From Paraliobacillus quinghaiensis (GTDB taxonomy: Bacteria; Bacillota; Bacilli; Bacillales; Amphibacillaceae): a DNA stretch of 64,000 nucleotides. Shown here piece after piece: positions 57,387 through 64,000 of the stretch. Under the pieces are notes generated by a model. The model was not told where the DNA came from and made no database searches. It saw only the letters and a program-made list of their open reading frames with translations. The translations under genes and the position numbers were made by a program. How positions within the stretch are numbered: position 1 is the stretch's first letter; the number at the start of each line of letters is the position of its first letter. The stretch spans positions 1 through 64,000 of the forward strand of contig NZ_QJSH01000014.1 of NCBI RefSeq assembly GCF_003426025.1. Direction: 5' to 3'.

Positions 57387-58073
57387 ATGATAGAAATGCA
57401 AAATGTATATAAAACATATAAAAATGGTGTAACAGCACTTAATGGCATAGATATGGCAATAGATGCAGGAGAATTTGTTTATGTTGTTGGCCCGAGTGGC
57501 GCCGGCAAATCAACATTTATAAAAATGATTTTTCGTGAAGTACAAGCATCGAAAGGCACAATAAAAGTTAATAATAAAGACCTCACAAAAATGAAGTGGA
57601 AAGAAGTTCCTTATTTACGAAGAGATATCGGCGTAGTCTATCAAGATTTTAAACTACTACCCAAATTAACAGTTTATGAGAATGTTGCTTTCGCTTTAGA
57701 AGTATTAGAAGAAACACCACGAAACATTCGGAAACGCGTTATGGACGTCCTCGATTTGGTTGGATTAAAAAATAAAGCACGCTTTATTCCAGATGAACTA
57801 TCTGGTGGCGAACAACAAAGGGTATCAATAGCACGTGCAATTGCAAACCATCCTAAATTATTAATCGCAGATGAACCTACTGGAAACTTAGATCCTGAGA
57901 CATCATGGGAAATTATGAAAATATTAGAAGAAATTAATGCAACAGGTACAACAATAATTATGGCTACACACAGTAAAGAAATTGTCAACACGATTAAAAA
58001 GCGCGTAATTGCTATTGAAGATGGACTAGTTGTGCGTGATGAACACCGAGGTGAATATGGCTATGAAATTTAG
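57387..58073 (+). CDS. ftsE: Cell-division ABC ATPase FtsE
   Basis: This 228-residue ATPase has Walker A VGPSGAGKSTF (about 34-44), the Q loop, the ABC signature LSGGEQQRVSIARAI, Walker B LLIADEPTGNLDP and the switch His in MATHSKE. With FtsX it activates cell-wall hydrolases during elongation and division. AAAAGGTGATGAAACT precedes the ATG. Overlaps ftsX by 11 nt. Confidence 0.95.
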   Translation: MIEMQNVYKTYKNGVTALNGIDMAIDAGEFVYVVGPSGAGKSTFIKMIFREVQASKGTIKVNNKDLTKMKWKEVPYLRRDIGVVYQDFKLLPKLTVYENVAFALEVLEETPRNIRKRVMDVLDLVGLKNKARFIPDELSGGEQQRVSIARAIANHPKLLIADEPTGNLDPETSWEIMKILEEINATGTTIIMATHSKEIVNTIKKRVIAIEDGLVVRDEHRGEYGYEI

Positions 58074-58950
58074 AACGTTTAAGCGACACTTTCGAGAAGG
58101 TGCAAAAAATATATGGCGTAATAGTTGGATGACAGTTGCTTCAGTTGGTGCAGTAACCACTACTTTAATTTTAGTTGGTGCATTTTTAGCGCTAATGCTT
58201 AACTTAAATCATGTTGCTGATAATCTAGAAAAAGATGTTCAAATCAAGGCTTTTGTTGATTTAACTGCTGATGAATCAGAAACAGAAAAGATTAGCGAAG
58301 AAATAGAAGAAATTCCAGAAGTTTCGAGTATTGACTTTGCTACAAAGGAAGAAGAGTTAGAGAGTTTAATGGAAAGTATGGGCGACGATGCGTGGGGCTT
58401 ATATGATCAAGATAACCCTTTGAATAATGCTTATATTATTAAGACAACCGACCCACAAGATGCAATAAGAGTTGCTGGGGAAATTGAAGAAATCGATAAT
58501 ATTGAGAGCGTATCATATGGGGAAGATGTTGTTCAAAATTTGTTTCAATTTAATGAGTATGCACGAAATGTTGGACTTGTCCTCATTTTAGCACTTGTGT
58601 TCACAGCGATATTTTTAATCTCTAACACAATAAAAATTACTATTATGGCTCGTAGTAAAGAAATTGGCGTAATGAAACTTGTTGGTGCTACGAATTGGTT
58701 TATTCGTTGGCCGTTCTTTGTCGAGGGTCTGTTACTAGGTGTGCTAGGCAGTATCATTCCGATCATTATATTATTGACAGGCTACTATTACTTGGACAAT
58801 AACATGGCAGAAATGAGTCAATTTAGCTTTATTGAATTATTACCATTTTCACCTTTCGCATGGCAGTTGGCGTTATTAGTATTAGTAATTGGTGCAACAA
58901 TTGGCGTTTGGGGTAGTGTTATGAGCGTAAGGAAATTCTTAAAAGTATAA
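58063..58950 (+). CDS. ftsX: Cell-division membrane protein FtsX
   Basis: This 295-residue FtsX permease begins MKFRTFKRHFREGAKNIWRN, then TM1 (about 21-43), a large extracellular loop (about 45-165), and three further TM segments in the C-terminal half with SNTIKITIMARSKEIGVMKL. GAGGTG lies 9 nt before ATG 58063; upstream in-frame starts at 58057 and 58030 are less well placed. The extracellular loop probably contacts the M23 hydrolase encoded next. Confidence 0.94.
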   Translation: MKFRTFKRHFREGAKNIWRNSWMTVASVGAVTTTLILVGAFLALMLNLNHVADNLEKDVQIKAFVDLTADESETEKISEEIEEIPEVSSIDFATKEEELESLMESMGDDAWGLYDQDNPLNNAYIIKTTDPQDAIRVAGEIEEIDNIESVSYGEDVVQNLFQFNEYARNVGLVLILALVFTAIFLISNTIKITIMARSKEIGVMKLVGATNWFIRWPFFVEGLLLGVLGSIIPIIILLTGYYYLDNNMAEMSQFSFIELLPFSPFAWQLALLVLVIGATIGVWGSVMSVRKFLKV

Positions 58951-58974
58951 GTCTCGAAAACTTCGAGACTTATA
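58946..58974 (+). promoter_or_regulatory. Perfect 13-bp hairpin across the ftsX stop codon
   Basis: TATAAGTCTCGAA (58946-58958), loop AAC, TTCGAGACTTATA (58962-58974). There is no T run, so it is not a classical terminator; it could protect or process the mRNA between ftsX and the peptidase gene. Confidence 0.55.
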
Positions 58975-59028
58975 CATACATATTAAACGAAAAAAATAAT
59001 AGTTTATTAGACGGGGAGGATTTTTTAA

Positions 59029-60405
59029 ATGAAAAAAGGACTAGCTTATATAGCAATCTTAGCAATCGTATTCAGTTTCAGCTTACCGTCAACCGGTATA
59101 GTGTCTGCCGAGAGTATTTCTGACATGAAAAAAGATTTAAATGAACTGGAAGATAACGAAAAAAGCCTGAAAAGTGACTCTCAATCTACTGAACAGAAAA
59201 TAAAAGAAAATGAAGAAAAACAAGATCAAGTTACAAGTGAGATTAATATAATAAATGGTAATTTGGAAGAAACACAAGCAAAATTAACTAAAAAAGAGAA
59301 CGAAATAAATACTACCAATCAAGAAATTAACAAAACTGAAACTGAAATTAAACAAACAGAAGAAGAAATTGAGCAGCTAAAAGTTGAGATAGAAGATCTG
59401 TTAGAAAGAATAGAAAAAAGAGAAGAGTTATTGAAAAATCGTTTGCGTTCCATGCAACAAAATGGTGGCGATATTTCTTATTTACAAGTGCTAATGGGTG
59501 CACAGAACTTCGGTGATTTAATCAATCGCATTACTGCTGTCACCAAAATAATGGATCAGGATAAAAGTATTATGGAATCACATAAAGCAGATAAAGTGGA
59601 TTTGGAAACAAAAAAAGTTGCGGTAGAGGATAAGAAAACACAACTAGAAAACGATAAAGCTAACTTAGAAGATAAAAAAGCGACACTTGTGGTTCAACAA
59701 GAAGAACTTAATTCTATTAAAGCAACGCTAGATGCTCAAATGGTGCAAAAAGAGAGCTTATTAGCACAACTAGAAGAAGAACATGCTGATTTAGAAGAAT
59801 ATAAAGTGACGTTAGCAGATGAACAAGAGATTCTTCGAAAAGAGCAAGCCTCTTTAGAAAAAGCAATTGCAGCGGCTAGAGAAAAACAAAGATTAGAACA
59901 ATTGGCGAATGAAAAAAATAATTCAAATTCAAATTCAAATAGTGGAACTTCGACCCCACCAGTCTCAACAAGTGGTTCTTTTGGGTGGCCAGCAGATGCG
60001 ACCTATGTAAGCTCTGAGTTTAATCCTTATCGAAGACACCCTGTATATGGGTATGTAAGACCGCATAGAGGTATGGACATAGCAAGACGTGGAAATGTTG
60101 ATATATATGCTTCTGCTGATGGTGTAGTATCAATGGTTAATTCAGAAAGAGAGCCAGGCATGAGTGGTTATGGAGACATGATCTTGATTACACACTATAT
60201 TGATGGCAAGCAATATACTACCTTGTATGCGCATTTGCGAAGTGGCACAACAATAGTTAGTGAAGGACAAACAGTAAGTAGAGGCCAAAAAATTGCTTTA
60301 ATGGGGAATACTGGTGTTGGAACAGGACAGCATCTACATTTTGAAATCCATGAAGGCGGTTGGGCTCATAGTAATGCTCGAAATCCAAGAAACTATTTAA
60401 AATAA
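59029..60405 (+). CDS. Secreted M23 peptidoglycan hydrolase with N-terminal coiled coil (FtsEX-linked)
   Basis: This 458-residue protein has a signal peptide (about 1-27, cleaved near VSAES), a very long coiled coil (about 30-295, Glu/Lys-rich), a Ser/Asn/Thr linker and a C-terminal LytM/M23 domain (about 325-458). The zinc ligands are intact: HRGMDIA and HLHFEIH, with YAHL. EnvC/CwlO-like proteins of this build are activated through FtsX. Here the catalytic residues are present, so it is likely an active endopeptidase rather than only an activator. GGGGAGG precedes the ATG. Confidence 0.92.
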   Translation: MKKGLAYIAILAIVFSFSLPSTGIVSAESISDMKKDLNELEDNEKSLKSDSQSTEQKIKENEEKQDQVTSEINIINGNLEETQAKLTKKENEINTTNQEINKTETEIKQTEEEIEQLKVEIEDLLERIEKREELLKNRLRSMQQNGGDISYLQVLMGAQNFGDLINRITAVTKIMDQDKSIMESHKADKVDLETKKVAVEDKKTQLENDKANLEDKKATLVVQQEELNSIKATLDAQMVQKESLLAQLEEEHADLEEYKVTLADEQEILRKEQASLEKAIAAAREKQRLEQLANEKNNSNSNSNSGTSTPPVSTSGSFGWPADATYVSSEFNPYRRHPVYGYVRPHRGMDIARRGNVDIYASADGVVSMVNSEREPGMSGYGDMILITHYIDGKQYTTLYAHLRSGTTIVSEGQTVSRGQKIALMGNTGVGTGQHLHFEIHEGGWAHSNARNPRNYLK

Positions 60406-60449
60406 ACTATTAGCATTTTTTTAATAAAAAAGCATAATCTAATATATAC

Positions 60450-60484
60450 AAAGGCATCGCACGATATGTTGTGGTGCCTTTTTG
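60450..60484 (+). terminator. Terminator after the M23 gene
   Basis: AAAGGCATCGCAC / GTGGTGCCTTTTT imperfect stem with a T run. Confidence 0.7.
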
Positions 60485-60542
60485 TGGCATACATATGATA
60501 CAATATTAAATAACAGAAAATGAACAAGTTGGGGTGAAAAAA

Positions 60543-62024
60543 GTGCAAATTAAGAAAAGTTATCTCGTTCTAATAGTTATGGTAGCAGTACTAATCGGTG
60601 GCGTTGGTACATATTTTACAATGCAATTAAATCAAATAACGTTAACAGAAGAAGAGTCTGTGAATAATACAAATGATCGCCAGGACACAACAGAGGAACA
60701 AGAAGAAACTTCTGATAACATAAATCAACCTGACGTATTGTCAAAAGTAATGCAGGCATACACTGTAATACAAGATAACTATTTAGAAGGTGCCGAACAA
60801 CAACAGTTGGTCGAGGGCGCGATTCAAGGGATGTTAAAAACATTGGACGATCCATATAGCGTGTATATGGATCGAGAAACAATGGAGCAGTTTAATGAAC
60901 AAATAGAATCATCTTTTGAAGGTATAGGTGCAGAGGTTAGTATGGCTGATGGCAGAGTCACAATTGTTGCACCAATAAAGGATTCTCCAGCTGAAAAAGC
61001 TGGCTTAAAACCTAATGATCAAATATTAAAAGTTAATGAGGAAAGTATTGAAGGCCTTGACTTGTATGATGCAGTATCAAAAATCCGCGGTGAAAAAGGG
61101 TCAGAGGTTACCTTAGAAATTTTGCGTCCAGGAGCTTCAAGTACAATCACAGTTGAGCTGATAAGAGATGAAATTCCACTCGAAACAGTTTATACGGAAA
61201 CTAAAGATGTAGAAGGGAAAAAAGCAGGAATTATTGAAATCACTTCTTTTTCTGAGAAAACTGCAGCTCGTTTTAAAGAGGAATTGAATAAATTAGAAGA
61301 AGAAGGTATAGAAGGTTTAGTCATTGATGTAAGGGGCAATCCTGGTGGGTTATTACCATCGATTCAAACCATATTAAAAAATTTCATCACTGAAGATACG
61401 CCATACATGCAGATTGAAGATGGCAACGGAAATAGGGAACGTTATTTTTCGAAATTAGAAAATAGTAAAGACTACCCTATCAGTATACTAATTGATGAAG
61501 GAAGTGCCTCTGCTTCTGAAATATTAGCTGTGTCAATGAAAGAGGCTGGTAACGCAGAAGTCGTTGGTATGAAAAGCTATGGAAAAGGAACGGTACAACA
61601 AACTGTATCAATGGGAGATGGCAGTACGATTAAATTAACATTGTATAAATGGTTATCACCAGAAGGAAAATCGATTCATGAGACAGGTGTGGAACCGACA
61701 ATCGAGGTGAAGCAGCCTGCATATTTCTACGCAAATCCAATTCAGACTGAAGAAACTTATAGTTATAATGATAGCGATGATAATATTGCAAGTGCGCAAG
61801 TTATGTTAGCAGGACTTGGATACAACCCAAACCGAGAAGATGGATATTTTAATCGTGACACCCAAACTGCACTTGAACAATATCAAGCTGATAATGGGCT
61901 AGAGGTTACTGGGAAGCTTACAGAGGAAACAGCTCAGAAACTGCAAACAAGTGTCATTGAAAGAATCAGAAGTGGTAAAGATGACAGACAAAAAGAGAAA
62001 GCTCTGGAAGTGTTATTTAACTAA
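60543..62024 (+). CDS. ctpB: C-terminal processing protease CtpB (S41 family)
   Basis: This 493-residue serine protease has an N-terminal membrane anchor (about 5-25), a PDZ domain (about 105-190, with SPAEKAGLKPNDQILKVN), the S41 catalytic domain with Ser in GSASASEILAVS and Lys in GMKSYGKGTVQ, and a C-terminal peptidoglycan-binding domain (VMLAGLGYNPNREDGYF). CtpB cleaves SpoIVFA during sporulation in B. subtilis. GTG 60543 follows GGGGTG at 6 nt; the GTG at 60534 lies within that signal. Confidence 0.93.
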   Translation: MQIKKSYLVLIVMVAVLIGGVGTYFTMQLNQITLTEEESVNNTNDRQDTTEEQEETSDNINQPDVLSKVMQAYTVIQDNYLEGAEQQQLVEGAIQGMLKTLDDPYSVYMDRETMEQFNEQIESSFEGIGAEVSMADGRVTIVAPIKDSPAEKAGLKPNDQILKVNEESIEGLDLYDAVSKIRGEKGSEVTLEILRPGASSTITVELIRDEIPLETVYTETKDVEGKKAGIIEITSFSEKTAARFKEELNKLEEEGIEGLVIDVRGNPGGLLPSIQTILKNFITEDTPYMQIEDGNGNRERYFSKLENSKDYPISILIDEGSASASEILAVSMKEAGNAEVVGMKSYGKGTVQQTVSMGDGSTIKLTLYKWLSPEGKSIHETGVEPTIEVKQPAYFYANPIQTEETYSYNDSDDNIASAQVMLAGLGYNPNREDGYFNRDTQTALEQYQADNGLEVTGKLTEETAQKLQTSVIERIRSGKDDRQKEKALEVLFN

Positions 62025-62053
62025 AAGAGATCTATACACTATGTAACTTATCT

Positions 62054-62087
62054 AACGTTCCATGCTTTTAGCGTGGAGCGTTTCTTA
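62054..62087 (+). terminator. ctpB terminator
   Basis: AACGTTCCATGC / GCGTGGAGCGTT stem followed by TCTT. Confidence 0.7.
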
Positions 62088-62179
62088 ATTATCTGGAAAA
62101 TGATAATATTATTAATATGATGAAAAAAGCAGGATAAAAGTAGGATTGCGCGAATTATAATACAAAGAAGGATTTTTAT

Positions 62180-62334
62180 CCCGGTGTAATCGTCTGTAAA
62201 ACTCCCACTTCAAAACACCGAGAAAAATCAAAGTTGTTTAAGTGGGAATAAACGGATGATAACACCCCGAATGGTTCAACTAACAATCAGTGTGGGAAAG
62301 GCAAAAATCCCCACTGATTGAAGGTTCACTTTAT
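62180..62334 (+). mobile_element. Structured element E2, copy 2: IS200/IS605-like miniature element before minJ
   Basis: Shares ends and most of the interior with 5990-6179, with about 35 bp missing from the middle. It is preceded by TTTAT (62175-62179) and ends in CACTTTAT (62327-62334). Stems are kept with wobble changes: the 5' arm CGTCTG pairs with CGGATG where copy 1 has CGTCC/GGACG. The element ends only 4 nt before the minJ ribosome binding site AAAGGAG. Confidence 0.6.
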
Positions 62335-62352
62335 GATGAAAGGAGTGTATAT

Positions 62353-63537
62353 ATGGAGGCATGGTTAATAGAGTTGGCAAAAGGAGTAGGAAAATTTTTC
62401 TTGAATCCATTAGTATATTGGTTTTTTATCATTACACTTTTAGCATCTATCTCACGGATTAAAAAAGAAAGAAAGAATTTCGGAACTAAAATATTTGATG
62501 CATTTGAAGAAATGCGTCATACATGGAAATTGTCACTTCCATTTGGTTTTATTTTGTCGATTATAGTCATTGGACTTGGCATTACATTTGATATACGCAT
62601 GATAGCTGGTATTGCACTATTTTCTATTCTGTTTTCTATTAGTAAGAAATTCTCATGGTTATCAGTTGCTTATACATTTGGGTTTACTTACATAGCATTA
62701 CTTTTCTCAACCGAACTTAATCCTTATTTACCAAGCTCATGGACTGGTGAGATTGAAAGGTATCAATGGGTTTTATTTACAACACTTATGGGCGTATTTA
62801 TTATTTTTGAAGCAATCATGATGTTACGAGTACAGCAGGATGAGACGTTTCCAGAGTTAAAGAAAGGAACACGAGGGAAGTGGATTGGTCAGCACCGAAT
62901 GAAGAAGATCACGTTGGTTCCATTTGTTGGTTTATTACCAGCTGGTTTAATTACACCGTTTGCTGATTGGTGGCCACTGATATCGATTGGTGATGCTCAA
63001 TTTGGATTAATCATCGTGCCAATTATTGTTGGTTTCGAGCATGTTGTAAGAGGGTCACTTGCAACCAAGGCAACTCACGGATTAGGGCAATCTTTATTAA
63101 TACTTGGTTTTCTTGTGATTGGCTTCTCTATTGCTGGCTATTATATTACAATTTTTACTTTAGTAAGTGTTATTATAGCTATTATTGGCAGAGAATTGCT
63201 TGCATTACGATTTCGCTTACGTGATCAAAACAAACAGGCATTTTTTACTCCTATAGCAAACGGATTAAGTGTCTTGGGTGTTATTCCAGGTACACCTGCA
63301 GAAAATATTGGATTAGTAATTGGTGAAAAAATTATTAAGGTCAATGGACAAACAGTTACTTCTGAACAAGAGTTTTATGAAGCCCTTCAACTTAACAGTG
63401 CATATTGTAAACTGGATATTCGTGATATCCGAGGGGAAATTAGGTTTGCACAACGTGCGCTTTATCAGGGAGAGCATCATGAATTAGGGGTTATTTTCCC
63501 ACGAGAAACTACTTGGAGATTAGATGAAGCGAAATAG
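62353..63537 (+). CDS. minJ: Division topological determinant MinJ (PDZ membrane protein)
   Basis: This 394-residue protein has about six to eight hydrophobic segments in the first 290 residues and a C-terminal PDZ domain (about 300-390) with GVIPGTPAENIGLVIGEKII. MinJ bridges DivIVA and MinD at poles and septa. Length and position after ctpB match B. subtilis minJ (yvjD). ATG 62353 follows AAAGGAG at 7 nt; the longer frame from 62290 would be encoded by the repeat element and is rejected. Confidence 0.9.
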   Translation: MEAWLIELAKGVGKFFLNPLVYWFFIITLLASISRIKKERKNFGTKIFDAFEEMRHTWKLSLPFGFILSIIVIGLGITFDIRMIAGIALFSILFSISKKFSWLSVAYTFGFTYIALLFSTELNPYLPSSWTGEIERYQWVLFTTLMGVFIIFEAIMMLRVQQDETFPELKKGTRGKWIGQHRMKKITLVPFVGLLPAGLITPFADWWPLISIGDAQFGLIIVPIIVGFEHVVRGSLATKATHGLGQSLLILGFLVIGFSIAGYYITIFTLVSVIIAIIGRELLALRFRLRDQNKQAFFTPIANGLSVLGVIPGTPAENIGLVIGEKIIKVNGQTVTSEQEFYEALQLNSAYCKLDIRDIRGEIRFAQRALYQGEHHELGVIFPRETTWRLDEAK

Positions 63538-63551
63538 ATTATGAAATCCTA

Positions 63552-63585
63552 AGGCAAGTATACAATTCTGTATGCTTGTCTTTGA
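63552..63585 (+). terminator. minJ terminator
   Basis: GGCAAGTATACA / TGTATGCTTGTC stem followed by TTTG. Confidence 0.65.
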
Positions 63586-63670
63586 TATTTCCGAGGAAAT
63601 ATACTAGCGTTTGTATTGATTCTCATCGGGTATAACTACATTAACAGTTTAACGGGGAGTGTTATCCATA

Positions 63671-64000
63671 ATGAATAAGGTAGCGGTTATACTTAATCCT
63701 GTTTCAGGTAATGGGAAAGTTCAACGGTTCAAGGATCAAATAGTAGTTACATTGAGAGATAGTTTTCAATCTGTAACAATATATGAAACACAACAATCTG
63801 GAGATGGAACTAGCATTGTAGAGAGAGTTGCTTCCTCAGTAGATTTAATTGTTGTTGCTGGTGGGGATGGTACTGTTAATGAAGTGGTTAATGCGATTGC
63901 TCCATTAGAAGAACGTCCTGCTTTTGCGATCATCCCTGGTGGAACAAGTAATGATTTTTCACGAGAAATTGGCATGCTGCAGCACCCCTTAAAAGCAGCG
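63671..64000 (+). CDS. Diacylglycerol/lipid kinase family protein (partial, runs off the window)
   Basis: The first 110 residues are visible. MNKVAVILNPVSGNGK is the kinase N terminus, VVAGGDGTVNEVVNAI the nucleotide-binding GGDGT motif, and IIPGGTSNDFSREIGM the following conserved block. These define the DAGK catalytic domain shared by DgkB, YtlR and BmrU. Substrate class cannot be fixed from the N terminus. GGGGAGTG precedes the ATG. Confidence 0.9.
   Translation, partial: MNKVAVILNPVSGNGKVQRFKDQIVVTLRDSFQSVTIYETQQSGDGTSIVERVASSVDLIVVAGGDGTVNEVVNAIAPLEERPAFAIIPGGTSNDFSREIGMLQHPLKAA

Noticed and set aside
62290-62352. N-terminal extension of MinJ
   Set aside because: It is encoded by the E2 repeat element; the ATG at 62353 has its own ribosome binding site and matches family length.

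Overview
The window is low-GC DNA from a Firmicute of the family Bacillaceae. Gene order from about 22.6 kb to the right end follows the Bacillus subtilis yvyE-degSU-degV-comF-flagellin-hpf-secA-prfB-ftsEX-ctpB-minJ region closely. A halotolerant Gracilibacillus/Oceanobacillus-like member is my best guess, but no species-level marker is present.

Left part (1-22.6 kb). The window opens on the 3' end of a group II intron sitting inside a palindromic dispersed repeat. Then come a LysR regulator with a CidA/CidB pair, a PRPP synthetase paralogue with altered catalytic loops, alpha-phosphoglucomutase, a HemAT oxygen sensor, a Spo0E-like phosphatase, PEP carboxylase, glycerol kinase with a cre site and a terminator-type leader, an aldo/keto reductase, a VOC protein, a YdjO-like zinc protein, a split chromate transporter pair, an aromatic acid exporter-like protein, an IDEAL-domain protein, and a MecA-like PBP with a class D sortase.

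Central part (22.6-42 kb). DegS/DegU, DegV, ComFA (frameshifted) and ComFC lead into the late flagellar cluster: yvyF, flgM, flgN, flgK, flgL, yviE, fliW, csrA, hag, a Maf-type flagellin-modification protein, flaG, fliD, fliS, fliT and one small unknown gene. Sigma-D type promoters precede flgM and hag, and the hag leader carries a CsrA-type hairpin, so the FliW/CsrA/flagellin switch is complete. Between maf and flaG lie a decayed nagZ-like gene and a frameshifted yjfB-like gene.

Right part (42-64 kb). A dabB-dabA inorganic-carbon uptake operon follows a terminator-like leader and continues with a carbonic-anhydrase-like protein that has lost its zinc ligands and an MpsC/DUF2294 protein. Then come a membrane chemoreceptor with a sigma-D promoter (minus strand), hpf with a sigma-B type promoter, secA, prfB with its programmed +1 frameshift, a YitT protein, a NERD protein, ftsE-ftsX with an M23 peptidase, ctpB, minJ and the start of a lipid kinase gene.

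Intergenic architecture is the most unusual aspect. Four gaps hold arrays of a short GCYGATAAA-like core repeated every 20-21 bp (up to 15 units). Two gaps hold a structured element with IS200/IS605-like ends, 155 and 190 bp long. Three near-complete copies and one intron-interrupted copy of a hairpin-rich repeat are also present, with covarying stems. No tRNA, rRNA or CRISPR array was seen.
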